From assembly GCF_021646545.1 (NCBI RefSeq), contig NZ_JAKIRP010000004.1:186001-250000 (forward strand): a stretch of DNA of 64,000 nucleotides, in the 5' to 3' direction. The notes under the pieces were generated by a model. That model had not been told where the DNA came from and did no database searches. It worked only from the letters and a program-made list of their open reading frames with translations. Position numbers and translations under genes: made by a program. Every line of letters begins with the position of its first letter. The first letter of the stretch is position 1. Positions 52,796-61,651 of this stretch are shown piece by piece. The DNA is from Chitinophaga filiformis. GTDB lineage: Bacteria; Bacteroidota; Bacteroidia; Chitinophagales; Chitinophagaceae.

Positions 52796-54808
52796 CTAAA
52801 ATGAGTACTGCAATTGACAATGCAGGTCCCCTACCCTGTTGCCGGCTACTTCATCCCAGCCATTTCCGATGCTGGTTACACGACCGTATACTGTTCGCTG
52901 ATAGCGTATCCAGCATGTCAATCCATTCTTCATTTTCCAACGCATACGGCACTGGTATTGACGCCCCTCTCCTGACAAGCGGGATACCGCATATTCATAC
53001 AGCATGCCTGAAGTGATGGTGTACATACTTTCCGCCTCTCCGGCTGCAAACATGGTATAACGTACATATAATTGCAGTGGCCAGCGGGTACACGCATAAA
53101 GTAACTCCTGAAACAGGAGGAACCCCCGTTGCGCTTTTCCCTCCTCCCTGCGCCGGCTCAGTTCCACTCTGTTTTTTACTGTAATGCCCCTTTTTGCGTC
53201 CAGTTTCACCTGCAGGCGCCAACTCTGACGGTCTACCCGCACAGGCGGCGGAAAAAAGGATACATCGTCCTTCCCATCCTGTTGTTTGACAGTATAATTG
53301 TACCTGAGAAAGATCTCCGTCTGTTTATCAGGCGTATAGGTCAGTGCCACCAGCAGATCCCTTCCTCCGCCCGGTGCGGATGATCGGTATTGCAGCCAGG
53401 GAAAACGGAACTGGTCTGCATAGGCGTCTATTTTCAGATGAGTGTTCACTTTCAGGCTAATGCCGGTATAAACGCCGTTTTCATTAACAGGCTTGTAAAA
53501 CTCACCCCAGGCATCCGCATAAAGCGAATGGTAGCCCCTGTTATAGTTGCGGTAAAGCAGCACCATATCCACATTAGCAGTAACACTGGCCAGCAGTCCG
53601 CTGATCCAGGCTGTTTTCCCATTGGCACTCATCGCTCCCTCACCAAAAAGATGCAGGCCTTTCCAGCTGGCTTCATAGTCTGCACTCACTCCTGTAAGTG
53701 TTTTACCTTCAAATGCAAAAAGCTGATAGGGAGCTGTCCCTTTCACTACCGGCTGCGAGAACTGATGTTGTATCATGTTAAGTCCGGCCCTCCAGTCCCG
53801 ACCTGTTACCGTAACATTGCCGCCTATGGTATATTGTCCCAATGTATGCCGCTTAGCCAGTTCTGTATGAGAGCGGTGATAGCCACTGTTCTCTGTGATG
53901 CTCCCATCCAGCATCCGGGAAGATATGAAAGCAGTACCCTCCCATTTTCCCTGCGCCACGGTCACACCTGCGCCACGGTAAAAATTGTACTCCCCTGCTG
54001 AAGCATATGGCTTTAACAGTTCTCCTTCCCGTTTTACCTGCATAACGGCGGCTCCTTTTCCGAAGGCCAGGGATTGCCAGTTCAACAATCCCTGCCCCAT
54101 ATTCACGGTGAAGTCACCCAGAGCAAGTGCCCTGATCCATTTATATTGCCTGACAAACAGGTGGATGCTGTAGAAATCGAAACCCCGACCTTGGCCTCCC
54201 CTGAAAAAGGCTTCGCCTGCATCCTTCTCCATCACAACGCCCCAGCTCATGTACCGGGGGAAATTGTACCGGTAACGTAACAACAACCTATCCGGGCTAC
54301 CCAGGTAATGTGCAGAAGTGCTGTCTGTATGTTGATATCCCCTGCTGGTTTCCAGTTGCCGGCCGTAGCGGAAAAGGAGGGTATGGTCTCCCCTTTTCAG
54401 ATAGTCTTTCAGTGTATACCGGGGCTCGAGGTCATTGCCTGTACGTACATAAGGCAGTATGCTGCGGATCAGTTGCTCATCCCAGCCAGGTACGGCCTGT
54501 AACTCATAAATGCTGACCAGCTTACCCATTTGCTGCCGGTATGCCAGGAACTGGCGGATCTGTACAGGAGATAGTATCCCGAGGGATTTTAGTGCCGCTG
54601 CATCAGCCGTATTCAGGTCAATTTTGCGCCGCGTATATCCCTGCAGCTGTTGCCAGTGCCCATCATCTTCCGATATATTATCCGCATTTGCTGCGTGGCC
54701 TTCCAGCTGGCTCTCTGCTACCGCATTCAGTGCGGGTTCCGGCTGCTGTGCATAACTATTGTTGCACAGCAGTAACAGCAGGATCAGCATGGCTATTTTA
54801 ATGGGCAT
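52796..54808 (-). CDS. Helix-hairpin-helix outer-membrane beta-barrel protein
   Basis: A 670-residue protein from the ATG at 54808 (MPIKIAMLILLLLLCNNSYAQ, a good signal peptide). The longer in-frame start at 54937 would put repeat-derived sequence ahead of the signal. Two ComEA-like helix-hairpin-helix units follow (RKIDLNTADAAALKSLGILSPVQIRQFLAYRQQMGKLVSIYELQAVPGWDE, about 65-115), then a long beta-rich region likely to form an outer-membrane barrel. Such proteins are common in Bacteroidota; a link to DNA uptake is only suggested by the HhH motifs. It is co-directional with the gene upstream. Confidence 0.78.
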   Translation of the reverse strand: MPIKIAMLILLLLLCNNSYAQQPEPALNAVAESQLEGHAANADNISEDDGHWQQLQGYTRRKIDLNTADAAALKSLGILSPVQIRQFLAYRQQMGKLVSIYELQAVPGWDEQLIRSILPYVRTGNDLEPRYTLKDYLKRGDHTLLFRYGRQLETSRGYQHTDSTSAHYLGSPDRLLLRYRYNFPRYMSWGVVMEKDAGEAFFRGGQGRGFDFYSIHLFVRQYKWIRALALGDFTVNMGQGLLNWQSLAFGKGAAVMQVKREGELLKPYASAGEYNFYRGAGVTVAQGKWEGTAFISSRMLDGSITENSGYHRSHTELAKRHTLGQYTIGGNVTVTGRDWRAGLNMIQHQFSQPVVKGTAPYQLFAFEGKTLTGVSADYEASWKGLHLFGEGAMSANGKTAWISGLLASVTANVDMVLLYRNYNRGYHSLYADAWGEFYKPVNENGVYTGISLKVNTHLKIDAYADQFRFPWLQYRSSAPGGGRDLLVALTYTPDKQTEIFLRYNYTVKQQDGKDDVSFFPPPVRVDRQSWRLQVKLDAKRGITVKNRVELSRRREEGKAQRGFLLFQELLYACTRWPLQLYVRYTMFAAGEAESMYTITSGMLYEYAVSRLSGEGRQYQCRMRWKMKNGLTCWIRYQRTVYGRVTSIGNGWDEVAGNRVGDLHCQLQYSF

Positions 54809-54810
54809 AA

Positions 54811-55055
54811 AATCACAATTACAGTGATGCCTGATTGCAGATCGCGACGTCATTATCGCTTCGTTAATTACTACATGATTACAGTTGCGGTTGCGATGCC
54901 TGATTACACCTCGCAAGATCATGGCCGTTACTTTCATTAGCGTACAATTGTAGTTGCCGGTATGAGCCCAAATTGCAGATCGTAAACATCATTTCCGCTG
55001 CTTTAATTGCCATACAATTGCAGTTGCCGGTGTGAGACCTAATTGCGGATGATGA
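54811..55055. repeat. Degenerate 63-70-bp direct repeats overlapping a gene end
   Basis: About 3.5 diverged copies of a unit with (T/C)ACAATTG.AGTTGC.G and ATTGCAGATCG begin near 54813, 54880, 54943 and 55013 (spacings 67, 63 and 70). The rightmost copy lies in the 3' end of the 54989-55807 gene, and the other copies fill the space up to the start of the HhH gene. They look like repeated duplications of that gene's 3' end. Confidence 0.7.
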
Positions 55056-55807
55056 CTGGCAGAGAGCTGTATATACAGCTGCTGCAATGAAATACTGACA
55101 GCCGCACTACTGAGTTGTGGGTTAGCAGACATGCCCAGCTGCAGGGACAACTGCTTTATAATACGATACTCACACATCACTTTGGCAAGTGTTGCAGCAT
55201 CTGTCTCATGTGTGACGGCTGTACTCAACAAAAAGGTGGGCGCTACTTCATATCCCATACCGACACTGTAAATAGCAGGCACCTTGTTTTTACCCAGGCT
55301 TTGAGAATTGCCCGCAGTAGGATTAAATACATGTAACCCCATATGCAGCTGTGGCGTAAGATGCATCAGGCACCCCAACTCAAACACAATGGTAGCAGCT
55401 GTTGTGTACTGAGGAATGGCTTCCGACAGATAATCAGCCTGCATACCAATACTGAAGCGGTTGCCCAGGGTTCTCCCGTAAGACAGACCGATGGCTTGCC
55501 GTTTGTAATTAGTATATCCGGATTGCTGTAAATGCAGTCCAAACCCACCATGCCTGACAGGCACTGCCAGTGCGGCAGCATGTGTGCTGAGGGCCTTTAG
55601 CAGGAAGCGCCGTTCCGTGCTTACACCTGCAGTTACAACAGGTATATAGGCCAGTGCTGCCTGGTTTTGTAAGGCGGTCAACAACTGATGGAAGTTCCGG
55701 CTGTAAGTACCGGCAAAAGGCTGTTTGTCGACAGACAGCCAGACAAGTTGCGCGCAAATAACTGCCGTGCACATAGTGCAGACAATGGTCGCAATGATTT
55801 TTTTCAT
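54989..55807 (-). CDS. Hypothetical outer-membrane beta-barrel protein (PorV/PorQ-like)
   Basis: A 272-residue protein with signal peptide MKKIIATIVCTMCTAVICAQ and an alternating, Gly/Ala-rich beta pattern: HGGFGLHLQQSGYTNYKRQAIGLSYGRTLGNRFSIGMQADYLSE and LHMGLHVFNPTAGNSQSLG. The fold resembles small type IX-linked barrels or UPF0164 proteins, but no diagnostic motif was found. It is transcribed with the HhH barrel protein downstream, as often seen in Bacteroidota, so the two may work together at the outer membrane. Confidence 0.6.
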   Translation of the reverse strand: MKKIIATIVCTMCTAVICAQLVWLSVDKQPFAGTYSRNFHQLLTALQNQAALAYIPVVTAGVSTERRFLLKALSTHAAALAVPVRHGGFGLHLQQSGYTNYKRQAIGLSYGRTLGNRFSIGMQADYLSEAIPQYTTAATIVFELGCLMHLTPQLHMGLHVFNPTAGNSQSLGKNKVPAIYSVGMGYEVAPTFLLSTAVTHETDAATLAKVMCEYRIIKQLSLQLGMSANPQLSSAAVSISLQQLYIQLSASHHPQLGLTPATAIVWQLKQRK

Positions 55808-55879
55808 TTGCTTGGAATGATTGTGGATCAGTTAGTTTTTCAGAAGGGATGTTATGTAGTGCGGGTCAACGTGTTAACA

Positions 55880-55909
55880 AACAAAAATCTCCTCACATAT
55901 GTGAGGAGA
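55880..55909 (-). terminator. Intrinsic terminator of deoxynucleoside kinase gene
   Basis: The 22-bp perfect palindrome TCTCCTCACATATGTGAGGA plus GA (55888-55909) is followed on the minus strand by TTTTTGTTTG. Confidence 0.8.
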
Positions 55910-55956
55910 CAATATTAGGAAATTAATCTTTATTTAAAAAAACTATATCGTAATGA

Positions 55957-56592
55957 TCAGAACAGACCATATAACTGAGAGTCTATTTTCGATATAATCT
56001 CTCCCAGATCTTCTTCGCTTTCCGGGAATTTATTCTTGTCGATATCGATGATCAGCAGCGGTCCTTCCGAATATTTTTCTATCCAGTTATTGTAATATTC
56101 GTTCAGTCTTTTCAGATAATCCAGGCGGATATTTTCTTCATATTCTCTTCCTCTTTTCTGGATCTGTGCTACGAGTGTAGGCACGGATGCACGCAGATAG
56201 ATGAGCAGGTCCGGAGGTTTTACCATGGACTTCAGCGTTTCGAAGAAGTTGAAATAGTTGTCAAAATCGCGCTTGGTCATCAGCCCCATTTCATACAGGT
56301 TGGGCGCAAAGATGTGTGCATCTTCGTAGATGGTACGGTCCTGGATCACGATCTCATTTCCGTTCTGAATGTCGAGTAGCTGTTTGAGACGCCCGTGCAG
56401 GAAGTATACCTGCAGGTTGAAAGACCAGCGTGGCATATCTTCATAAAAATCATTCAGGTAGGGATTATGCTCAACATCTTCGAACTGGGGCACCCATTTA
56501 TAATGTTTTGACAGCAGCTCAGTAAGTGTGGTTTTTCCGGCTCCAATGTTTCCGGCTATAGCTATGTGTTTAATCTTGCTTTGTTTTGCCAT
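55957..56592 (-). CDS. Deoxynucleoside kinase (dNK family)
   Basis: A 211-residue kinase from the ATG at 56592 (MAKQSKIKHIAIAGNIGAGKTTLTELLSKHYKW); six further upstream residues are unlikely. P-loop GNIGAGKTT (about 14-22), substrate and catalytic DRTIYEDAHIF, and the lid region RGREYEENIRLDYLKRLNEYYNNWI are typical. It phosphorylates deoxynucleosides for nucleotide salvage in the cytoplasm. Ends at a strong terminator. Confidence 0.93.
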   Translation of the reverse strand: MAKQSKIKHIAIAGNIGAGKTTLTELLSKHYKWVPQFEDVEHNPYLNDFYEDMPRWSFNLQVYFLHGRLKQLLDIQNGNEIVIQDRTIYEDAHIFAPNLYEMGLMTKRDFDNYFNFFETLKSMVKPPDLLIYLRASVPTLVAQIQKRGREYEENIRLDYLKRLNEYYNNWIEKYSEGPLLIIDIDKNKFPESEEDLGEIISKIDSQLYGLF

Positions 56593-56734
56593 GATAATAT
56601 CAGGGGTCACTAATCATTCAATTGCAGCCGGCTGGTGGCAGCAAGTAATTAGTTGATAACCTAAAATTTACAAATTATTTGGTTATCAATTGAAAAAACT
56701 TGCTACCACTGCCATGCGGCATTATAACGAGTGA

Positions 56735-57739
56735 TTAATAGTAGTGAATTCCAATGAGTTTCCTCGCTTGTTGCAAAGTTTGTGCCGCACTTTCCCTGGC
56801 TTTCTCTGCACCTTCTTTCATGATACGGTTCAGGTAAGTCGGATCATTCTGTAAAGCGAGCGCTTTCTCTCTGATGGGAGCGATAAAGTTCACCATGTCA
56901 TCTCCCAGTTGTTTTTTCATATCTCCGTAGCGGATAGTCTGATTATCGTAGGTGTCGCGGAAATGTTTGATCACCTCCGGTGTACTTACCTGTTCCATCA
57001 GCAGGAAAAGATTAGTAACGGCTTCCGACATTGGGGCACCCGGTTCAGGCGTGCCACTATCGGTCTTTGCTTTATTCAGTTTCTTACGGATCAGATCATC
57101 GGTATCAGCCAGATATAAAGTCGCCATCTGATTTTCACTCTTACTCATTTTTCCTGTGCCATCCAGACTGGGTATTTTCACCAGATCATCTCCGAAGTTG
57201 AATGCAACCGGCTCCGGAAACAGATCACCATAACGTTTGTTGAAGCGTTGTGCGTAGTTACGTGCCATTTCCAGGTGTTGCTCCTGGTCTTTACCCACCG
57301 GTACTTTTACAGCACGATGAATGAGTATGTCTGCACTCATGAGTACAGGATAAGTCAGCAAACCGGCGTTTACATTTTCCGGCTGCAGACGCACTTTATC
57401 TTTAAAGGTTGGCACTTTTTCAAGTTCCCCCTTATAAGCCATCATATTGAGTAACAGATACAACTCCGCGATCTCTGGAACGTCGCTCTGTACGTACAGT
57501 GCGACCTTTTCAGGGTCCAGGCCGGACGCAATATTTTCTGCCAGCACGCGGAACACATTGGCGCGCAGGTCTTTAGGATCAGGATGTGTGGTAAGGGAAT
57601 GCCAGTCAGCTACAAAGAAATAACAGTTAAATGTTTCCTGCATCCTGATGTAGTTGCGGATAGCGCCAAAATAATTGCCTAAGTGTAAATACCCGGTAGA
57701 GCGGATGCCGCTCACCACTATTTCTTTTGATGTAGCCAT
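56735..57739 (-). CDS. trpS: Tryptophanyl-tRNA synthetase
   Basis: A 334-residue class I aminoacyl-tRNA synthetase from the ATG at 57739 (MATSKEIVVSGIRSTGYLHLGNYFGAIRN). The HIGH-type motif is HLGN (about 20-23) and the KMSKS loop is GTGKMSKSENQMATLY (about 190-205). It charges tRNA-Trp. The length is usual for the bacterial enzyme. Divergent from gatC with 107 bp between starts. Confidence 0.97.
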   Translation of the reverse strand: MATSKEIVVSGIRSTGYLHLGNYFGAIRNYIRMQETFNCYFFVADWHSLTTHPDPKDLRANVFRVLAENIASGLDPEKVALYVQSDVPEIAELYLLLNMMAYKGELEKVPTFKDKVRLQPENVNAGLLTYPVLMSADILIHRAVKVPVGKDQEQHLEMARNYAQRFNKRYGDLFPEPVAFNFGDDLVKIPSLDGTGKMSKSENQMATLYLADTDDLIRKKLNKAKTDSGTPEPGAPMSEAVTNLFLLMEQVSTPEVIKHFRDTYDNQTIRYGDMKKQLGDDMVNFIAPIREKALALQNDPTYLNRIMKEGAEKARESAAQTLQQARKLIGIHYY

Positions 57740-57846
57740 AATGGGGTGCAAAATAAGGAATTTGCCCATTATGGACTATCGACTATTTAAGGTAACTTTA
57801 ACGCGGACATGTCCGATATTTATTATTTTTTCATTTAATTTGATTT

Positions 57847-58137
57847 ATGGAAGTGAATGCGATGCTGGTACAACAACTGGCAGACCTGGCAAGGCTTGAA
57901 TTCAGCGAACAGGAGAAAAAGGAGATCCAGGGAGATCTTCAGCGGATGATCACCTTTGTGGAGAAACTGAATGAGCTGGACACAACTCACGTAAAACCAT
58001 TATTACATCTGACGGCGGACAGAAACGTGCTGAGAGAAGATACTGTAGTCCCTTCCATAACCCGGGAAGAAGGTTTAAAGAACGCCCCCGCTGCCAACGA
58101 GCAATATTTCAAAGTGCCGAAAGTTATCAAGAAATAG
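57847..58137 (+). CDS. gatC: Asp/Glu-tRNA amidotransferase subunit C
   Basis: A 96-residue subunit with the GatC pattern: LVQQLADLARLEFSEQEKKEIQGDLQRMITFVEKLNELDTTHVKPLLH, then LREDTVVPSITREEGLKNAPAANEQYFKVPKVI. It stabilises GatA in the GatCAB complex that makes Gln-tRNA or Asn-tRNA. gatA and gatB are not adjacent, as is common in Bacteroidota. The next gene, an ABC ATPase, follows after 25 bp, so it may be co-transcribed. Confidence 0.93.
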   Translation: MEVNAMLVQQLADLARLEFSEQEKKEIQGDLQRMITFVEKLNELDTTHVKPLLHLTADRNVLREDTVVPSITREEGLKNAPAANEQYFKVPKVIKK

Positions 58138-58162
58138 ATCAACCTTGTAATGCTATAAATCT

Positions 58163-58888
58163 ATGCGCCCGAATTCCGTCATCCATTTGGAACATATCCG
58201 TAAAAGCTACTTCATTGGTAAAAATGAACTACCCGTACTGAAAGGTATTGACCTGGACATTTTTAAGAATGAGTATGTAGCGCTGATGGGCCCTTCAGGC
58301 TCCGGCAAATCCACCCTCATGAACATGCTGGGATGCCTTGACACGCCTACCAGCGGCAGATATATACTGAGTGGCCATGATGTGAGCAAAATGGAAGACG
58401 ATGCCCTGGCAAGGGTGCGCAACAAGGAGATCGGGTTCGTATTCCAGCAGTTTAACCTGATGCCGCGTCTCAGCGCACTGGAAAATGTGGCCGTTCCGTT
58501 GATCTATGCTGGTATTTCCAAAAAAGAGCGGGAAGATAAAGCCCGGTTCATGCTGGAAAAAGTAGGTCTGGGACAGCGTTACAAACACAAACCCAATGAA
58601 CTTTCCGGAGGTCAGTGTCAGCGCGTGGCCATTGCCCGCGCCCTGGTCAATGATCCTTCCCTGATACTGGCGGATGAACCTACCGGTAACCTCGACACCA
58701 AGACCTCGATTGAGATCATGGAGATATTCGGGAAAATACATGCCTCCGGCAATACGGTGGTGCTCGTAACCCATGAAGAAGATATAGCAGCCCATGCCCG
58801 CCGCGTAGTACGTCTGCGTGACGGCCTGATAGAATCTGACAGGAAAAATGAAGAGGTGCTCGCTGACACCGCAAAATCCAATCAGTAA
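58163..58888 (+). CDS. ABC transporter ATP-binding protein (MacB/LolD type)
   Basis: A 241-residue ATPase with Walker [10 protein letters not shown] (about 43-51), Q-loop [13 protein letters not shown], signature LSGGQCQR and Walker [13 protein letters not shown]. The [11 protein letters not shown] signature and [19 protein letters not shown] region place it in the MacB/LolD/FtsE group that works on lipoproteins or peptides. No permease is adjacent, so its partner is encoded elsewhere. It lies 12 bp upstream of the cobalamin adenosyltransferase gene. Confidence 0.92.
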   Translation: MRPNSVIHLEHIRKSYFIGKNELPVLKGIDLDIFKNEYVALMGPSGSGKSTLMNMLGCLDTPTSGRYILSGHDVSKMEDDALARVRNKEIGFVFQQFNLMPRLSALENVAVPLIYAGISKKEREDKARFMLEKVGLGQRYKHKPNELSGGQCQRVAIARALVNDPSLILADEPTGNLDTKTSIEIMEIFGKIHASGNTVVLVTHEEDIAAHARRVVRLRDGLIESDRKNEEVLADTAKSNQ

Positions 58889-58900
58889 ACAAACTCACTG

Positions 58901-59464
58901 ATGTCATTTAAGATCTACACCAAAACAGGCGATCAGGGTAAAACTGCACTGATCGGGGGCACCAAAGTGCCTAAAAGTAACCTTCGCATTGATGCCTACG
59001 GTACCGTAGACGAACTCAATTCCTATATTGGCCTGGTAAGCGACTACCTGTCGGCCTATGGCGATACGGTGGCCCTGCTACGGGAGATCCAGGACCGCCT
59101 TTTCACGATCGGCTCTTCCCTGGCATGCGATCCTGAAAAGGACACTAAAATGCGTATCCCGGACCTGCAGGCGGCAGATATCACATTGCTGGAAAATAAT
59201 ATAGATAAGATGAACGAGGTATTGCCGGAAATGAAGTCATTCATTATTCCCGGCGGTCACGTGGCAGTATCCACCTGCCATATCGCCCGCTGCGTATGCC
59301 GAAGGGCCGAACGCCTGTGTGTGGGATTGCAGGAACAGCAGCAGTTCATCGAACCGCTGGTGCTGCAATATATGAACCGGTTAAGCGATTATCTGTTTGT
59401 TTTGGCCCGCTGGACAGGTCATCAGCTCCAGGTAGCCGAAATACCATGGAAGGCGAGGATGTGA
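58901..59464 (+). CDS. Cob(I)yrinic acid a,c-diamide adenosyltransferase (PduO type)
   Basis: A 187-residue PduO-type enzyme that makes adenosylcobalamin from cob(I)alamin and ATP. Motifs: YTKTGDQGKTALIGGTKVPKS (ATP-binding, about 4-24), RIDAYGTVDELNSYIGL, and HIARCVCRRAERLCVGL plus YMNRLSDYLFVLARW near the C-terminus. No cobalamin riboswitch was seen. Nine bases after the stop begins a repeat of the CTACAAA/CTCC-hairpin family. Confidence 0.95.
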   Translation: MSFKIYTKTGDQGKTALIGGTKVPKSNLRIDAYGTVDELNSYIGLVSDYLSAYGDTVALLREIQDRLFTIGSSLACDPEKDTKMRIPDLQAADITLLENNIDKMNEVLPEMKSFIIPGGHVAVSTCHIARCVCRRAERLCVGLQEQQQFIEPLVLQYMNRLSDYLFVLARWTGHQLQVAEIPWKARM

Positions 59465-59472
59465 GGGCCGGC

Positions 59473-59548
59473 GTTGCAAATCCCGGAGTTCCACCCCAGG
59501 CTACAAACAGGGACTGCTGACGGAGTCCTGTTATGGTTTGTCAATGAC
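59473..59548. repeat. Diverged copy of the CTACAAA/CTCC-hairpin repeat
   Basis: GTTGCAAATCC, then GGCTACAAACAGGGACTGCTG and a GGACT/AGTCC inverted repeat followed by GTTATGGTTTGTCAATGAC. It matches in order the two 66-bp copies at 61200-61331. Just downstream (59586-59629) a 22-bp unit TACCATGCCTTTGACATG.. occurs twice in tandem. Confidence 0.7.
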
Positions 59549-59634
59549 GTTTGATATAAACACCAGGAGCTAAAAAGTACGCTTTTACCATGCCTTTGAC
59601 ATGCCTTTACCATGCCTTTGACATGGACTTAACA

Positions 59635-60297
59635 CTACAGCAGCTCCCCTACTATTCCCCCGTCCTTCATGACCAGTTGCCTGTCGCTCATAGGAGCAAG
59701 CTCTTCGTTGTGGGTAACAATAATAAAGGTCTGCTGAAACTTATCCCGCAATTCGATGAAAAGCTGATGCAGTTCCCTGGCATTTTTCGAGTCCAGGTTG
59801 CCCGTAGGTTCATCGGCCATGACAATGTCCGGCTGATTGATCAGGGCCCTGGCCACCGCTACGCGTTGCTGTTCCCCTCCTGATAACTGGTTCGGCTTGT
59901 GTTCCAGCCTGTTGGACAGGCCCAGGGTTTCCAGCAGAAAGGCGGCCCTTTCTTTTACTGCCGCTTTGCGGGTGCCTGCAATATACCCCGGGATACAGAC
60001 GTTTTCTAAGGCAGTAAACTCCGGTAAAAGGTGGTGAAACTGAAAGATGAAACCCATATGTTTGTTCCTGAAATCAGCCAATGCGCTCCCTTTCAGAAGT
60101 CCCAGGTTAACATTATTCAGCCAGATTTCCCCCGAGCTGGGCGTGTCCAGCGTACCGAGTATATGCAGAAGCGTACTTTTGCCAGCACCGGAAGACCCTA
60201 CGATAGTAACGATCTCTCCCTTGGCTACGGATATACTTACACCTTTCAGGACGTGCAAGTTGGAATAATTTTTGGTAAGATTGCGTGCGGTTAGCAT
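59635..60297 (-). CDS. Lipoprotein-releasing ABC ATPase (LolD-like)
   Basis: A 220-residue ATPase from the ATG at 60297 (MLTARNLTKNYSNLHVLKGVSISVAKGEIVTIVG); the TTG six bases upstream is not needed. Walker A GSSGAGKSTL, Q-loop FIFQFHHLLPEFTALENV, signature LSGGEQQR and Walker [14 protein letters not shown] match LolD, which extracts lipoproteins from the inner membrane with LolC/E. The permease is not adjacent. It is convergent with the cobalamin adenosyltransferase gene and divergent from the DUF2795 gene. Confidence 0.92.
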   Translation of the reverse strand: MLTARNLTKNYSNLHVLKGVSISVAKGEIVTIVGSSGAGKSTLLHILGTLDTPSSGEIWLNNVNLGLLKGSALADFRNKHMGFIFQFHHLLPEFTALENVCIPGYIAGTRKAAVKERAAFLLETLGLSNRLEHKPNQLSGGEQQRVAVARALINQPDIVMADEPTGNLDSKNARELHQLFIELRDKFQQTFIIVTHNEELAPMSDRQLVMKDGGIVGELL

Positions 60298-60334
60298 ACT
60301 CAAAGAAAAGTAATTTAACCTTTAAAATAGTATA

Positions 60335-60365
60335 GTTGTTTATTTCAAATTAAATAATACTTTTG
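60335..60365 (+). promoter_or_regulatory. Promoter of DUF2795 gene (GTTG-19-TACTTTTG)
   Basis: TACTTTTG at 60358-60365 is an exact -7 box; GTTG at 60335-60338 is 19 bp upstream. The start codon lies 31 bp downstream. Confidence 0.6.
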
Positions 60366-60396
60366 CGAAAATTCAGAAAGTAAAAATTTCGATAAC

Positions 60397-60618
60397 ATGT
60401 ACTGGACCTTAGAATTAGCTTCATACCTGGAGGATGCTCCATGGCCAGCTACGAAAGACGAATTAATAGATTACGCCATCCGCTCCGGTGCACCGATTGA
60501 AGTGATAGAGAACCTGCAGGAACTGGAAGACGAGGGGGAAATTTATGAGGGAATAGAAGATATTTGGTCTGATTATCCGTCGCAAGACGACTTTTTCTTC
60601 AACGAAGATGAGTATTAG
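60397..60618 (+). CDS. DUF2795 small acidic protein
   Basis: A 73-residue acidic protein with the conserved DUF2795 pattern: MYWTLELASYLEDAPWPATKDELIDYAIRSGAPIEVIENLQELEDEGEIYEGIEDIW and a tail of FFFNEDEY. It is very strongly conserved among Bacteroidota; the function is unknown, with nucleic-acid or ribosome association only guessed. Own promoter and own terminator. Confidence 0.93.
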   Translation: MYWTLELASYLEDAPWPATKDELIDYAIRSGAPIEVIENLQELEDEGEIYEGIEDIWSDYPSQDDFFFNEDEY

Positions 60619-60673
60619 ACGGATTATTTTCCATTATTGTTGCCTCAGCAATTCGCCTATGCTTAAAAAGTTT

Positions 60674-60709
60674 AGCCGTTCCTTTTCTTAGGAGGAACGG
60701 CTTTTTTTA
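60674..60709 (+). terminator. Intrinsic terminator of DUF2795 gene
   Basis: AGCCGTTCC (60674-60682) pairs with GGAACGGCT (60694-60702), followed by TTTTTTT. Confidence 0.88.
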
Positions 60710-60949
60710 TATCCTGATCAGAAATATCATACATGATCAGAAGTACGAGCACGGAGTGAACTGGAATTGTATGCCCCAAAAGATTGTCTTTCCTTTACCC
60801 AACTGAAACTGGGTATATTTTCGTGTTATAAATAACGTGAGGTAATGTATGTTATGCCATGTATCAATTGCCGTGGGCAAAAATGATACGCGGTAAATAC
60901 GTTGTTGTGTTATCATCCAGGGCCATAAAACGTGGGATACCTGCGGTTC

Positions 60950-61198
60950 CCGGGGATTTACGGGGATTCACGGGGTTGCGGGGATTCACGCGTCTCCCCG
61001 GGGTTGCCGGGATTCACGGGGTTGCGGGGATTCACGGGTTGTGGGGATTCACGGGTTGCGGGGATTCACGGGTTGCGGGGATTCACGGGTTGCGGGGATT
61101 CACGGGTTGCGGGGATTCACGGGGTGCGGGGATTCACGGGGTTTCATGGGGATTCACGGGCCGGGATTCACGGGGTTGCCGGGATTCACGCGTCTCCC
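60950..61198. repeat. 17-bp tandem repeat array
   Basis: GGGGATTCAC starts at 61026, 61043, 61060, 61077, 61094, 61111 and 61128, a strict 17-bp period with unit GGGGATTCACGGGTTGC. Diverged copies flank it on both sides, about 13 in all. The array is bracketed by GATTCACGCGTCTCCCC at both ends (about 60983 and 61182). Frames through it are repeat by-products. No gene was seen in 60710-60949. Confidence 0.92.
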
Positions 61199-61199
61199 C

Positions 61200-61331
61200 G
61201 TTGTTGCAACCCGCGCTACAAATACCGGACTCCTACCGGAGTCCTATTGTGGTTTGTTAATGGCCGTTGTTGCAACCCGCGCTACAAACGGTGGACTCCT
61301 ACCGGAGTCCTATTGTGGTTTGTTAATGACT
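61200..61331. repeat. Two 66-bp direct repeats with CTCC hairpin
   Basis: Copies start at 61200 and 61266 (period 66). Each has GTTGTTGCAACCCGCGCTAC and a GGACTCC-TACC-GGAGTCC hairpin followed by TATTGTGGTTTGTTAATG. Only the 5-6 bases after CTACAAA differ. Related to the copies at 59473 and near 32550. Confidence 0.9.
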
Positions 61332-61387
61332 TTTGTTATACCCGGGATACCCAGGAACAACCCTCGCTTTTAACTGCATATAACGCC

Positions 61388-61485
61388 GTACAAGCAATGG
61401 TTCTCCTATGGCTAACTTACGTTCATCTTACGTTCAAAGACGCAGGATGAACGTAAGTTAGCCATAGGAGAACCATTGCTTGTAC
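61388..61485. repeat. 98-bp near-perfect palindrome (element 2)
   Basis: The left arm 61388-61433 and right arm 61440-61485 pair at 44 of 46 positions plus one G-U pair. The inner core (CTTACGTTCATCTTACGTT) is nearly identical to the core of the 14859-14957 palindrome; the outer 27 or so bp differ. Confidence 0.95.
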
Positions 61486-61587
61486 CTCGCCACATCCTTG
61501 TCAGGACACGGAAGCATACGCTCATTTCCAGGCTTTCACCCGGGGTAAAAACACATCGTTTCTTCGGCGCACTGCGGCGGCGCTATA

Positions 61588-61628
61588 AATAAAAGAAGCC
61601 GTGAAAAGGAGTACTCCTCTTCACGGCT
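61588..61628 (-). terminator. Intrinsic terminator of fabI
   Basis: AGCCGTGAA (61597-61605) pairs with TTCACGGCT (61620-61628), with a further AGGAGTACTCCT inner palindrome; T-rich tract on the minus strand. Confidence 0.85.
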
Positions 61629-61651
61629 TTTAATTATGTTATTACGACTGA

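Noticed and set aside
60859..61450. Gly/Arg-rich collagen-like reading frames (RGFTGCGDSRVAGIHG repeats)
   Set aside because: They are a product of the 17-bp repeat, which has no stop codon in any frame; the apparent protein repeat is 17 residues, matching 3 x 17 bp, and appears in more than one frame.
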